The translations under genes and the position numbers were made by a program. The notes beneath the pieces are model-generated. The model saw nothing but the letters and a program-made list of their open reading frames with translations. It did not search any database and was not told the DNA's origin. Shown here in pieces: positions 20,950-29,312 of a DNA stretch of 64,000 nt. The DNA lies in the NCBI RefSeq assembly GCF_900215155.1, contig NZ_LT907980.1, forward strand, positions 1,550,001 to 1,614,000, given 5' to 3'. How positions within the stretch are numbered: position 1 is the stretch's first letter; each line of letters opens with the position of its first letter. The stretch comes from Marinobacter sp. LV10R510-11A. Its GTDB lineage: Bacteria > Pseudomonadota > Gammaproteobacteria > Pseudomonadales > Oleiphilaceae.

Positions 20950-20966
20950 CTTAATGTTTCCTTAAT
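20950..20966. promoter_or_regulatory. PmrA-like direct-repeat operator between the two-component genes and dsbD
   Basis: CTTAAT, five bases, CTTAAT: an exact tandem of the half-site known for the PmrA/BasR branch of OmpR-type regulators. It lies in the 155-base divergent promoter region. A weaker CTTAAC half-site lies about 25 bases to the left. The adjacent response regulator is the obvious candidate to bind it. Confidence 0.6.
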
Positions 20967-21034
20967 CCCCTGCCTTCAGACTGCCGCCTCACAATTGAAA
21001 GCGTCTGCGACGCCTGACAGGCTAGGAGTATTTC

Positions 21035-22849
21035 GTGAGAACGATCCGATCATGGTTACTGATGTTATCCGCTCTTTCGTTTTTAGCAACAGGGCTGCCG
21101 GCTTACGGCCAATCTCCGCTGGGAAACAACAATGATTTTCTGCCCGTAGACCAGGCCTTTAAGTACAGCTTACAGGACAACAACGACGGAACTGTTACCC
21201 TGCTATGGGATATAGCACCCGGTTATTATTTGTACCGTGACCGGATGAAAGTTGAAGGCAACAACACCGGATTGAACGACGTAAGCTACCCCTCTGGCAA
21301 GACGATTACCGACGAGTTCTTCGGTGACTCCGAAGTCTACTTCAATCTTGCCGAACTACTCATCACAACCGGTGACGCCAACGCTCTGAAACTGACTTGG
21401 CAAGGTTGCGCAAAAGCCGGGCTGTGTTATCCGCCGCAAACAGTCAGAGTGGATTTCTCTGGCCAGGAGGTTCAGGCAGCAGACATCAGTGGCCCCGGCA
21501 GCAACGGGGATGTGACTTCAGCAGCGGCCAGCAATGAACTGGCTGAAGACCAGTCGCTTGCCAGCCAGCTTGCGGGCAGCGGACTCATATGGAACCTCGT
21601 GATTTTTTTTGGTCTGGGGCTTCTTCTGGTTTTCACACCCTGCGTTCTGCCAATGATTCCAATTCTATCTGCCGTTATTGTCGGCAGCGATGCCCTGCGT
21701 GGCCGGGCCTTTATACTCTCGCTGGTGTTCGTTGTCGCCATGGCCATAACCTACGCCCTTCTGGGTGTTGCCGCGGCACTGGCCGGCGCGAACCTGCAGG
21801 CCATGCTGCAAGCACCCCTGTTTATAGCGCCTCTGGCCGTGATCTTTGTATTGCTGGCGCTATCCATGTTCGGGCTTTACGAGCTGCAGCTACCCGCGTT
21901 TATCCGCGACCGCCTGGACCAGGTTAACAGCAAGCAAAAAGGCGGTAGCCTGAGTGGTGCTGCGGTAATGGGTTTTATCTCCGCCCTTCTGGCCAGCCCT
22001 TGTATGACTGCACCACTTGCCGGAGCTCTTATCTACATAGCAGATAGCGGCAACGCCAGCTTTGGTGGCCTCGCTCTGCTGGCACTGGGCTTGGGCATGG
22101 GCGCACCGCTTATCGCTCTGGCAACGATCGGTTCCGGGCTGTTACCAAAACCCGGTGCCTGGATGAACGGTGTGAAAGCCGTTTTCGGATTCATTCTGCT
22201 GGGTACCGCCGTCTGGTTTCTTGAACGTATCCTCGACGATCCCCTGATTCTGGCTCTGTGGGGCGCACTCGCACTGGCCTTAGGCCTGTCTGTGCGGCAG
22301 GTTGTTAACACTCAAAGTACAGAAGCACCACTAAAAACTCTGATGAGCAGCACGGGCGCTGTGATCACCCTCTGGGGAGCCTTGATGGTGATCGGTGCCG
22401 CGGCCGGCGGTACACAACTCTGGCAGCCACTCGCCACTCTGGCCGGTTCCGGTAACGCCACACCGGCTGCCAGTAAAGCTCACGCACGCTTCGACAGTTT
22501 CAAGTCCGTAAACGATCTGAACCGGGCAGTCGAAAGCGCCGGTAGCAAAGGCCAGTGGACACTGGTGGACTTCTACGCTGACTGGTGCATCTCCTGCAAA
22601 GTGATCGAAAAGGAGGTATTTGGTGACCCCGAGATTGTGGAGGCGCTTTCGGATATGCAACTACTGCGAGCTGACGTGACGGCTAACGATAAGCTGGATC
22701 AGGAACTCATGCGTAAACTGCAGGTCGTAGGCCCTCCGACCATTCTTATCATTGGCCCTGATGGCCAGGAATACCGTGCGCAGCGCACCATCGGTGAAGT
22801 TTCCGCAAGGCAGTTCCTGAACCGCCTCGCAGCTGCCCGCCAATCATGA
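21035..22849 (+). CDS. dsbD: Thiol:disulfide interchange protein DsbD
   Basis: A 604-residue inner-membrane protein that carries electrons from cytoplasmic thioredoxin to periplasmic reductases. A signal peptide (residues 1-25) is followed by the nDsbD immunoglobulin-like domain with redox Cys125/Cys131 (QGCAKAGLCYPP). An eight-helix membrane domain has Cys203 (TPCVLPM) and Cys323 (ASPCMTAPL), and the C-terminal thioredoxin domain has Cys518/Cys521 (DWCISC). All six redox cysteines are present. Translation starts at GTG 21035, after a TAGGAG ribosome site. It heads an operon with a TlpA-like protein and DsbG. Confidence 0.95.
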   Translation: MRTIRSWLLMLSALSFLATGLPAYGQSPLGNNNDFLPVDQAFKYSLQDNNDGTVTLLWDIAPGYYLYRDRMKVEGNNTGLNDVSYPSGKTITDEFFGDSEVYFNLAELLITTGDANALKLTWQGCAKAGLCYPPQTVRVDFSGQEVQAADISGPGSNGDVTSAAASNELAEDQSLASQLAGSGLIWNLVIFFGLGLLLVFTPCVLPMIPILSAVIVGSDALRGRAFILSLVFVVAMAITYALLGVAAALAGANLQAMLQAPLFIAPLAVIFVLLALSMFGLYELQLPAFIRDRLDQVNSKQKGGSLSGAAVMGFISALLASPCMTAPLAGALIYIADSGNASFGGLALLALGLGMGAPLIALATIGSGLLPKPGAWMNGVKAVFGFILLGTAVWFLERILDDPLILALWGALALALGLSVRQVVNTQSTEAPLKTLMSSTGAVITLWGALMVIGAAAGGTQLWQPLATLAGSGNATPAASKAHARFDSFKSVNDLNRAVESAGSKGQWTLVDFYADWCISCKVIEKEVFGDPEIVEALSDMQLLRADVTANDKLDQELMRKLQVVGPPTILIIGPDGQEYRAQRTIGEVSARQFLNRLAAARQS

Positions 22850-22862
22850 ACAAGGAGTGATG

Positions 22863-23675
22863 ATGTTATCGGTTAATATCGGTCCGCTGAGCTTGCCTCT
22901 GGCTCAGCTTCTGTTGATCAGTGCGTTTGTGATTGCTCTGATTGTTGGTGCTATTACCGGACGCAAGGAAGGAGTACCCGTGGCAGGAACCCTGTCTGAT
23001 ATTTTTCTGGTTGCTCTGGTGGCAGCGCGTATCGGTTTTGTTATCCAGTACTTTGAACACTACCAGGAAAACCTATGGGGCATTATTGATATCAGAGACG
23101 GCGGCTTCAGCGTTATCGCCGGCCTGCTTGGCGCACTGGCTCTGACTGGCTGGAAGCTTTGGCGCCATCCGAGAATCCGCAGATCACTCTCCATCGCCGC
23201 TGCGTCGGGCCTGTTGGTGTGGGGCTCTGTTTCACTACTGGTAACCTTGATGGAAAGCAGCTCCAGAGGCATACCCGAGGCTACGTTCACTCTGCTGGAC
23301 GGCAACCCGGTTACGCTGGCAGAAGTGGCTGATAACAAGCCGATGGTAGTGAACCTATGGGCCAGCTGGTGTCCGCCCTGTATCCGTGAAATGCCGGTAC
23401 TGGAAAAAGCTCAGCAGGATAATCCTAACATCACCTTTGTCTTTGTAAACCAAGGCGAACAGCCCGAAACCATCACTCAATTCATGGGCCAGCATAAGCT
23501 CTCGCTGCAAAATGTTTTGACGGACATCAGCGCCAGCCTTGGCCGAACGACCGGCAGCCAGGCCTTGCCAACAACGCTGTTTTACGATGCCAACGACCAG
23601 CAGGTAGACGCCCACCTCGGAGAGCTGTCACAGGCAACGCTGGCTCACAATCTCAGAAACTTTGACACCGACTGA
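22863..23675 (+). CDS. Membrane-anchored TlpA-like thioredoxin with a multi-pass N-terminus
   Basis: About 270 residues. The first 130 form about four membrane segments (LPLAQLLLISAFVIALIVGA, then ARIGFVIQYFEHY and GGFSVIAGLLGALALTGW) that resemble the start of prolipoprotein diacylglyceryl transferase. A periplasmic thioredoxin domain follows with the redox motif WCPPC (Cys170/Cys173) and a cis-Pro loop (SQALPTTLFYD). I chose the third possible start (ATG 22863) because it has the best spacing to the AAGGAG site; GTG 22857 and ATG 22860 are too close. It lies 13 bases after dsbD and 20 before dsbG, so it probably takes electrons from DsbD. Confidence 0.85.
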   Translation: MLSVNIGPLSLPLAQLLLISAFVIALIVGAITGRKEGVPVAGTLSDIFLVALVAARIGFVIQYFEHYQENLWGIIDIRDGGFSVIAGLLGALALTGWKLWRHPRIRRSLSIAAASGLLVWGSVSLLVTLMESSSRGIPEATFTLLDGNPVTLAEVADNKPMVVNLWASWCPPCIREMPVLEKAQQDNPNITFVFVNQGEQPETITQFMGQHKLSLQNVLTDISASLGRTTGSQALPTTLFYDANDQQVDAHLGELSQATLAHNLRNFDTD

Positions 23676-23695
23676 TTCCGATCCGGAGACTTGTT

Positions 23696-24496
23696 ATGCA
23701 ACTACCAGAATCTTTACTCAAGCCCTCACTGCTTGCCGCCGCACTGGTCGCCAGCACCCTGAGTCTGCCTGCCCTGGCCCAAGGTCAGGTGCAAGAGCAG
23801 TATGCCGACGCTGTTCAGCAACTGATCGACCGGGGCGTAACTGTCGCCGGCAGTTTCGAGGCTCCCGGAGGTATGACCGGTTACGTTGGCGATATGCAGG
23901 GCCGCGCCGTCGCTTTCTATCTCACTTCGGACAGAAAGCATGTGGTCGTTGGAACCATGCTGACCGCCAGCGGTGAGAACCTCACTGAGTCGAAAATACA
24001 GGAGCTGGTCAGGGGGCCGCAGAATGACAAAGCCTGGAGCCAGGTTGAAAACGCTGACTGGGTGCGTGATGGCGATGCCAACGCACCGGTCATCGTATAT
24101 ACCTTTACCGATCCGAACTGCCCGTTCTGTCACCGGTTTCGTCAAGCTGCCGAGCCCTGGATTGATGCCGGAAAAGTCCAGTTACGCCATGTCATGGTGG
24201 GCATTCTGAAGCAGGACAGCCTGCCTAAGGCTGCCACGATTCTGGGCTCAGATAACCCCCGCAAGGCTCTAAAAGAAAACCAGCAGAATCATGGCAAGGG
24301 TGGCATTGAGGTGGATCGCAACATAGTCAGCAAAAATGCTAAAAAAGTTCGGAAAAACAACCAGTTGATGTCCAGCCTCGGGCTAAGCGCCACGCCGAGC
24401 ACCTATTACCGGGACGGCAATGGAAATATCCAGATGAAACAGGGTGCTCCGCGGCCCGGTGAAATGGAAGCGATTATGGGCAGCCCCAAACCCTGA
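23696..24496 (+). CDS. dsbG: Periplasmic disulfide isomerase/reductase DsbG
   Basis: A 266-residue secreted protein with a signal peptide ending near LPALAQ (residue 29). An N-terminal dimerisation domain (FEAPGGMTGYVGDMQGRAVA) is followed by a thioredoxin domain with the active site D-P-N-C142-P-F-C145. DsbG of E. coli has CPYC; CPFC is a mild change. DsbG reduces sulfenylated or misoxidised cysteines and needs DsbD for electrons, which fits its place as third gene of the dsbD operon. Its GGMTGYVGD segment and N-terminal domain favour DsbG over DsbC. Confidence 0.88.
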   Translation: MQLPESLLKPSLLAAALVASTLSLPALAQGQVQEQYADAVQQLIDRGVTVAGSFEAPGGMTGYVGDMQGRAVAFYLTSDRKHVVVGTMLTASGENLTESKIQELVRGPQNDKAWSQVENADWVRDGDANAPVIVYTFTDPNCPFCHRFRQAAEPWIDAGKVQLRHVMVGILKQDSLPKAATILGSDNPRKALKENQQNHGKGGIEVDRNIVSKNAKKVRKNNQLMSSLGLSATPSTYYRDGNGNIQMKQGAPRPGEMEAIMGSPKP

Positions 24497-24523
24497 GCCG
24501 GATGCCCGGCTGAGACTCTACGG

Positions 24524-24547
24524 CAGAACCAGCGCCACCTGGTTCTG
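24524..24547 (+). terminator. Hairpin after dsbG, possible weak terminator
   Basis: A perfect 9-bp stem (CAGAACCAG/CTGGTTCTG) around CGCCAC, 28 bases after the dsbG stop. No strong T-run follows (TCTGTTCC), so termination would be inefficient or Rho-assisted. A second small hairpin (AGCCGG/CCGGCT) overlaps the region just after the stop. The rest of 24548-24793 is AT-rich, consistent with a promoter for the TRAP operon. Confidence 0.45.
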
Positions 24548-24646
24548 TCTGTTCCAGCCTCTCTCATTCTGCACCTTAGGCTACATTTTATTGATATATT
24601 ATCGGTATTACAGAGATAACATCCCCACATTTTCGTGACGATAAGT

Positions 24647-24675
24647 TTGACAGTGTGATAGCTCGCAACTAGTTT
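24647..24675 (+). promoter_or_regulatory. Candidate sigma-70 promoter for the TRAP operon
   Basis: TTGACA (perfect -35) followed after 17 bases by TAGTTT (weak -10), about 120 bases before the substrate-binding protein gene. A weak -10 suggests activator dependence or that another start is used. This is the best candidate I see by eye. Confidence 0.35.
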
Positions 24676-24793
24676 TGAGCAGATAAAGCACAGAACCGGT
24701 TTCGATAACGACCCTCGGATCTGTGCTTTAAAAAATACAACAACAGACACAACTGACGTCCATCGTGAATGTCAGTGCCAGGATGCAAACATC

Positions 24794-25816
24794 ATGCAAA
24801 AAAGCACCAGTTCCTCTCACCAGCACTCTGTTTCTGCCCCGTACATTAAGCGCCTTGGCAGCGTGCTCACAGCCGCAGCCCTGACGTTGGCGGTTGGCAG
24901 CGCCCAGGCCACAGACTGGGATATGCCCACACCCTACGGCGATTCCAATTTCCACACCGTTAACATTCGCCAGTTCGCTGACGATGTGCGGGAAGCTACC
25001 GACGGGGAACTGGATATTACGGTTCACAGCAGTGGTTCTCTGATCAAACATCCGGAAATCAAAAACTCCGTGCGTCGCGGGCTGGTTCCCATTGGTGAAC
25101 TGATCATGTCGCGCCTCGCAAACGAGGACCCGCTGTTTGAAGTCGATTCAGTGCCCTACCTCGCCAGTGATTACGATCAAGCCTGGAAGCTTTGGCAAGC
25201 TTCAAAAGATGTGCTCGCCAAGCGTTTGGAAGGTCAGCGTTTAAAGCTTCTTTTTGCAGTGCCTTGGCCCCCTCAGGGTATCTACACCCGGTTTGAGGTG
25301 AAAACCGGTGAAGAACTGAAAGGCGTAAAGATGCGCGCCTACAACAAGTCCAGCGAACAACTTGCGGAATTGCTCGGCGCAATACCGACACAGGTTGAGG
25401 TACCCGACATACCAACAGCCTTCGGCACCGGCCGTGTTGACGCGATGATCACCTCGCCTTCTACCGGCGCCAATACGCGTGCTTGGGATTACCTGACCCA
25501 CTTTAATCATGCCCAGTTGTGGCTGCCGAAAAACATGGTCGTTGTTAACGCAAAAGCCTTTGATCGCCTACCTGAGAAGGCTCAAAAGGCGCTGGAAGAC
25601 GCCGCTGAAGTGGCAGAAAAGCGCGGCTGGGAAGCCAGTAAAGCAGAAACTGAAGCGAAGATAAAAATCATGCAGGATAACGGCATTGAGGTATCTGAGC
25701 CCTCCCCGGAGCTGGTCAAACACCTGCAAAAAATTGGTGAAACGATGACCGAGGAATGGCTCGACCGTGCCGGTGAAGATGGTCAGGCTCTACTTGATGC
25801 GTACCACGACCGGTAA
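24794..25816 (+). CDS. dctP: TRAP transporter periplasmic substrate-binding protein (DctP family)
   Basis: A 340-residue secreted binding protein with a signal peptide cleaved after about residue 39 (GSAQA). The DctP fold is clear, including ITVHSSGSLIKHPEI, the SVPYLASDYDQAWKLW stretch, GVKMRAYNKSS with the conserved carboxylate-binding Arg (about Arg181), and DAMITSPSTGANTRAWDYL. TRAP systems use an ion gradient to import substrates that usually carry a carboxylate; the exact substrate is not evident. It heads dctP-dctQ-dctM, with a regulator after dctM. Confidence 0.92.
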   Translation: MQKSTSSSHQHSVSAPYIKRLGSVLTAAALTLAVGSAQATDWDMPTPYGDSNFHTVNIRQFADDVREATDGELDITVHSSGSLIKHPEIKNSVRRGLVPIGELIMSRLANEDPLFEVDSVPYLASDYDQAWKLWQASKDVLAKRLEGQRLKLLFAVPWPPQGIYTRFEVKTGEELKGVKMRAYNKSSEQLAELLGAIPTQVEVPDIPTAFGTGRVDAMITSPSTGANTRAWDYLTHFNHAQLWLPKNMVVVNAKAFDRLPEKAQKALEDAAEVAEKRGWEASKAETEAKIKIMQDNGIEVSEPSPELVKHLQKIGETMTEEWLDRAGEDGQALLDAYHDR

Positions 25817-25859
25817 CGACAACGCTGCGCCACGCAGACGATAACGAGAGAGCAGACTG

Positions 25860-26399
25860 ATGCGCCGAGCACTTGATGCATTTTACAGGCTGGGCGGCGC
25901 ACTTTCTGCGCTGTGTCTAACCCTTATCATGGTATTAATCGTGGCCCAAGTACTGGGCCGCGTATTGGACAAGCTTCTGGGATGGGTCGGCTTCAACGCT
26001 CTCGGCCTGAATGTACCAGGGCTTGCGGAACTCGCTTCATTTTTGCTGCTTGGCGCAACGTTTTTTGGCCTTGCGTACACATTCTGGCAGGGCGGCCATA
26101 TCCGCGTCACCCTCGTGCTTCAGTACTTACCCAAATTTGTTCACCGTATCGTGGATATGGCAGTCACTCTGGTTGCGGCCGCTATCACAGGCTTTGCTAC
26201 ATGGCATAGTGCACGCCTGGCATGGGACAGCTACGATTATGGCGATCTTTCCATCGGCATGGTGCCTGTCCCCCTCTGGATTCCCCAGCTTGTCATGACC
26301 CTAGGCCTTCTCTGGCTGTTGATTGCTTTGCTGGATGCACTGTTTTCACTCGTTACGGGCCGTATTCTCCAGCTGACAAACGAAGCACCCCAGGAGTAG
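25860..26399 (+). CDS. dctQ: TRAP transporter small permease subunit
   Basis: A 179-residue membrane protein with four predicted helices (first near residues 13-35, then GLAELASFLLLGATFFGLAY, the VDMAVTLVAAAITGFATW stretch, and a last helix around LVMTLGLLWLLIALLDALF). This is the DctQ layout; the subunit stabilises the large permease and contacts the binding protein. It lies 43 bases after dctP and 4 bases before dctM. Confidence 0.9.
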   Translation: MRRALDAFYRLGGALSALCLTLIMVLIVAQVLGRVLDKLLGWVGFNALGLNVPGLAELASFLLLGATFFGLAYTFWQGGHIRVTLVLQYLPKFVHRIVDMAVTLVAAAITGFATWHSARLAWDSYDYGDLSIGMVPVPLWIPQLVMTLGLLWLLIALLDALFSLVTGRILQLTNEAPQE

Positions 26400-26403
26400 T
26401 CAC

Positions 26404-27708
26404 ATGGAAATGATCTGGATAAGTGTGCTGCTGCTTTGTCTACTTTTGGCGTTTCTCGGCGCTGGGTTATGGGTTGCTTTTTCATTAACCGCCATCGGTT
26501 GTATTTCACTGTACTTTTTAAGCGACATTCCGGTGGGAGTCAGTCTGTCGACTGCGTTTTACAGTGCCAGCGTGTCTTGGAATCTGGCGGCGCTGCCAAT
26601 GTTCATCTGGATGGGCGAAGTACTGTTTCGCTCACGCTTGTCGGAAGAGATGTTCCGTGGCATCTCACCCTGGGTTGGCAAGGTGCCCGGGCGGCTCCTG
26701 CATACCAACATTATAGGCTGCGCCATTTTCGCGGCCATATCTGGCTCGTCCGCCGCGACCGCGGCAACCATTGGCAAAATGTCGATACCGGAACTCACCC
26801 AGCGTGGCTACAACAAGAACCAGATCCTCGGAACGCTGGCCGGATCAGCAACCCTTGGGCTGCTGATTCCCCCTTCCATCATTCTGATTGTTTATGGCGT
26901 AGCAACGGAACAGTCCATCGCGCGTCTGTTTGTTGCGGGTATCCTGCCAGGGTTGATGCTCATGTCCCTGTTTGCGGGTTACGTCATGATCTGGTCGCTG
27001 TTGAACCCTTCCGGCGTGCCCGTAGGCGAGGCCGAATCCTTCTCGTTCAAGGAAAAGGTACGCCGCAGCCGCCCTCTTATTCCGGTAATGCTGCTGATTG
27101 TCGGGGTTATCGGCTCTATATACGCGGGATTGGCATCACCCACTGAATCAGCAGCTATCGGGGTGGCTCTGGCGCACCTACTGTCCTGGAAGAGCGGCTC
27201 AATGAGCTGGAACACGTTCGCCAGCGGGCTAATGGGAACCGTAAGAACCTCGTCGATGATTGCCTTCATTCTGGTGGGCGCCCACTTTTTAACGACCGCA
27301 ATGGGCTTCACCGGCATTCCGCGGGAGCTGGCGTCTTGGATCAACACCCTAGGTTTGTCGCCCTACATGTTACTGGTAGCGCTGACGTTGTTTTTCATAC
27401 TTCTGGGCTGCTTTCTAGATGGTATCTCGGTAGTCGTTCTGACCACGTCGGTGATTCTGCCGATGGTTCAGGCCGCAGGTATCGACCTTCTGTGGTTTGG
27501 CATTTACCTCGTGATCGTCGTGGAAATGAGCCAAATTACTCCGCCTGTAGGGTTTAACCTTTTCGTGATTCAGGGTTTGACCGGAGAAAACATTCTGCGG
27601 ATTGCTTGGGCGGCACTGCCCTATTTTCTGTTGATTTTAAGCGGCGTGATTCTCATCACCCTGTTTCCCGAAATCGTCACGTATCTACCCAGTAAAATGG
27701 GCAGATAG
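26404..27708 (+). CDS. dctM: TRAP transporter large permease subunit
   Basis: A 434-residue protein with about twelve hydrophobic segments, the normal DctM length. Family hallmarks include AALPMFIWMGEVLFRS, the AAISGSSAATAATIGKM segment with the ion-binding helix hairpin, LGLLIPPSIILIVYG, and the C-terminal QITPPVGFNLFVIQG. It forms the ion-coupled transport path of the elevator-type TRAP transporter. It is the last transporter gene; the regulator at 27771 follows 62 bases later and may be in the same transcript. Confidence 0.93.
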   Translation: MEMIWISVLLLCLLLAFLGAGLWVAFSLTAIGCISLYFLSDIPVGVSLSTAFYSASVSWNLAALPMFIWMGEVLFRSRLSEEMFRGISPWVGKVPGRLLHTNIIGCAIFAAISGSSAATAATIGKMSIPELTQRGYNKNQILGTLAGSATLGLLIPPSIILIVYGVATEQSIARLFVAGILPGLMLMSLFAGYVMIWSLLNPSGVPVGEAESFSFKEKVRRSRPLIPVMLLIVGVIGSIYAGLASPTESAAIGVALAHLLSWKSGSMSWNTFASGLMGTVRTSSMIAFILVGAHFLTTAMGFTGIPRELASWINTLGLSPYMLLVALTLFFILLGCFLDGISVVVLTTSVILPMVQAAGIDLLWFGIYLVIVVEMSQITPPVGFNLFVIQGLTGENILRIAWAALPYFLLILSGVILITLFPEIVTYLPSKMGR

Positions 27709-27770
27709 CCGGCGTTAAACTGCCCTGGCAACGAAGCACCCGTATGTAAATAGGGAGTACCTCACTCATT

Positions 27771-28331
27771 ATGAAAAAACTCAATGACTCCAAGCATCAC
27801 CACAATACCGGCAACACTCCCCACAGTAAGGTAGGCCCAATCGTTTCGTCGGCGCACTTGGCTTCGGGCAGCGCAATGGAGCTATCTGAACTGGAGTTCG
27901 GACTGATTGTCGCGGGCAACGCATTTAATCGCTGGGTGGTGCGCTGCATGAATGCAGCCGGCCTGCAAGAGCTAAGCCCCCTGGACGTACTCGTGCTGCA
28001 TAGCGTGAACCACCGCAATCGCGCAAAAAGAACCGCAGATATCTGCTTGGTGCTGAATGTAGAAGATAGCCATACCGTTACCTACGCGCTCAAGAAATTG
28101 CTGAAGCACGGGGTGGTGATGTCGGAAAAGCGTGGGAAAGAGACTTACTACTCGGCCACAGAAGAAGGCACGGCTGTTTGCCAGCGTTACCGCGAAATTC
28201 GCGAGGAGTGCCTAGTGGACTCGCTACGGAGTCTGGGGTTTTCAGGAGCTGACACGGGCGCTGTAGCTGGCTTCTTGAGGGGAATATCCGGGCTCTACGA
28301 CCAAGCGGCGCGGTCTGCTGCGTCGCTGTAA
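27771..28331 (+). CDS. MarR-like winged-helix regulator (COG5631 type)
   Basis: A 186-residue protein. Residues 1-35 are polar and His/Asn-rich; the rest is a winged helix-turn-helix (LSPLDVLVLHSVNHRNRAKR, RTADICLVLNVEDSHTVTYALKKL as the recognition region, then KRGKETYYSATEEG for the wing). It belongs to the MarR-like group that I recall as COG5631. A GGGAG ribosome site precedes the ATG. Position directly after dctPQM suggests it controls this uptake operon, perhaps responding to the transported compound. That role is inferred from position only. Confidence 0.75.
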   Translation: MKKLNDSKHHHNTGNTPHSKVGPIVSSAHLASGSAMELSELEFGLIVAGNAFNRWVVRCMNAAGLQELSPLDVLVLHSVNHRNRAKRTADICLVLNVEDSHTVTYALKKLLKHGVVMSEKRGKETYYSATEEGTAVCQRYREIREECLVDSLRSLGFSGADTGAVAGFLRGISGLYDQAARSAASL

Positions 28332-28376
28332 GTCGTTTCGACCGGAGCGGGTCAGACAATATCTGCCACTCAAAGC

Positions 28377-28417
28377 AAAACGCCCCAGCCTGTGGGATTC
28401 ACAGACGGAGGCGTTTT
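28377..28417. terminator. Bidirectional terminator between the MarR-like gene and the tRNA cluster
   Basis: AAAACGCC at 28377-28384 pairs with GGCGTTTT at 28410-28417, with an inner CTGTG/CACAG stem. It has U-tracts on both strands, so it can end the plus-strand TRAP/MarR transcript and the minus-strand tRNA transcript. Confidence 0.8.
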
Positions 28418-28428
28418 GGTCTTACTTA

Positions 28429-28505
28429 TGGTGCGGCTGGGAGGATTCGAACCTCCGACCGCTCGGTTCGTAGCCGAGTACTCTATCCAGCTGAGCTACA
28501 GCCGC
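28429..28505 (-). tRNA. tRNA-Arg (anticodon ACG), copy 2
   Basis: A complete cloverleaf on the minus strand: acceptor GCGGCTG/CAGCCGC, D-loop AGCTCAGCTGGATAGAG, anticodon stem CTCGG/CCGAG with loop CTACGAA (anticodon ACG, read as ICG after A34 editing), T-loop GTTCGAATC, encoded CCA end. Identical to the copy at 28559-28635, from which it is separated by 53 bases; both likely come from one precursor with tRNA-Ser. Confidence 0.96.
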
Positions 28506-28558
28506 TAAAACTTTTCTCGATATTAGGCAGGGCCTTTTCGAGAGGAACTTGCAAAAAG

Positions 28559-28635
28559 TGGTGCGGCTGGGAGGATTCGAACCTCCGACCGCTCGGTTCG
28601 TAGCCGAGTACTCTATCCAGCTGAGCTACAGCCGC
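28559..28635 (-). tRNA. tRNA-Arg (anticodon ACG), copy 1
   Basis: Same sequence as the tRNA at 28429-28505, with acceptor stem, ACG anticodon, T-loop and encoded CCA. The pair is a tandem gene duplication. Expected to be processed from the same minus-strand transcript that starts upstream of tRNA-Ser. Confidence 0.96.
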
Positions 28636-28698
28636 ACGTTGATCACTTATTGTGGTTGGTCGTTACTTCAACCTGTTCTGCCTTTCTTATTAAAAAGA

Positions 28699-28790
<92 letters not shown>

Positions 28791-28874
28791 TTGAGAACGG
28801 GGCGTATATTACCATAATGTTTCTGTTTTCATAGGGGTAACGTGATTTTTTTCGTCTTCATTTCACCCACATAT

Positions 28875-28912
28875 AAAAAAACCGCCCGGGCTGCCCCTGA
28901 ACGGTCTTTTTT
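28875..28912 (-). terminator. Rho-independent terminator after csrA
   Basis: On the minus strand a stem with ACCG/CGGT at the base and GGG/CCC near the tip, loop CAG, followed by a run of T. It lies 7 bases after the csrA stop and also has a U-tract on the plus strand. Confidence 0.75.
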
Positions 28913-28918
28913 CTCGGC

Positions 28919-29128
28919 TCAGCTATTGCCGGGCTCCGGCTCATCCAGACCTTTTTCCAGACCCTTTTCAGACTGAATACGCTGGTAAATTTCTTCCCGG
29001 TGAACTGCAATTTCTTTTGGTGCATTCACACCAATTCGCACCTGGTTTCCTTTTACCCCGAGCACGGTAACGGTGACTTCATCACCGACCATCAACGTTT
29101 CGCCAACACGGCGAGTTAGAATCAACAT
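28919..29128 (-). CDS. csrA: Carbon storage regulator CsrA/RsmA
   Basis: A 69-residue RNA-binding translational regulator. It begins [18 protein letters not shown], and the RNA-contacting elements (TRR in strand 1; VHREEI in strand 5) are intact. The dimer binds GGA motifs in mRNA leaders to block or stabilise translation and is titrated by Rsm/Csr small RNAs. The C-terminal tail (after about residue 55) is acidic and a little longer than the 61-residue E. coli protein. The alaS-lysC-csrA-tRNA order is conserved in gammaproteobacteria. The 184-base gap to lysC probably holds its promoter. Confidence 0.96.
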   Translation of the reverse strand: MLILTRRVGETLMVGDEVTVTVLGVKGNQVRIGVNAPKEIAVHREEIYQRIQSEKGLEKGLDEPEPGNS

Positions 29129-29219
29129 ATCCCTTACTCCCTATCCAGAGCTACCTGTTCCGACAAGTAATTTTTGATTGGTTTCCATCAGTTATAATGA
29201 GATCACTGGCTAACCATAA

Positions 29220-29251
29220 CCCGCACATTCCCTTATACGATCACATGCGGG
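29220..29251 (-). promoter_or_regulatory. Inverted repeat in the csrA leader region
   Basis: CCCGCA and TGCGGG, 20 bases apart, in the 184-base gap between lysC and csrA. It lies about 90-120 bases before the csrA start on the minus strand. It could be an operator or an mRNA leader stem; the sequence alone does not decide. Confidence 0.3.
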
Positions 29252-29312
29252 CACAAGGTCAGAAAATAAATCTCTTTTTTTAAAGCCCTAAACATCTAGG
29301 CCGCTGCCTGAG

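Noticed and set aside
26436..27146. Alternative plus-strand frame of 236 codons inside dctM
   Set aside because: Fully overlapped by the TRAP large permease, which has clear family motifs.
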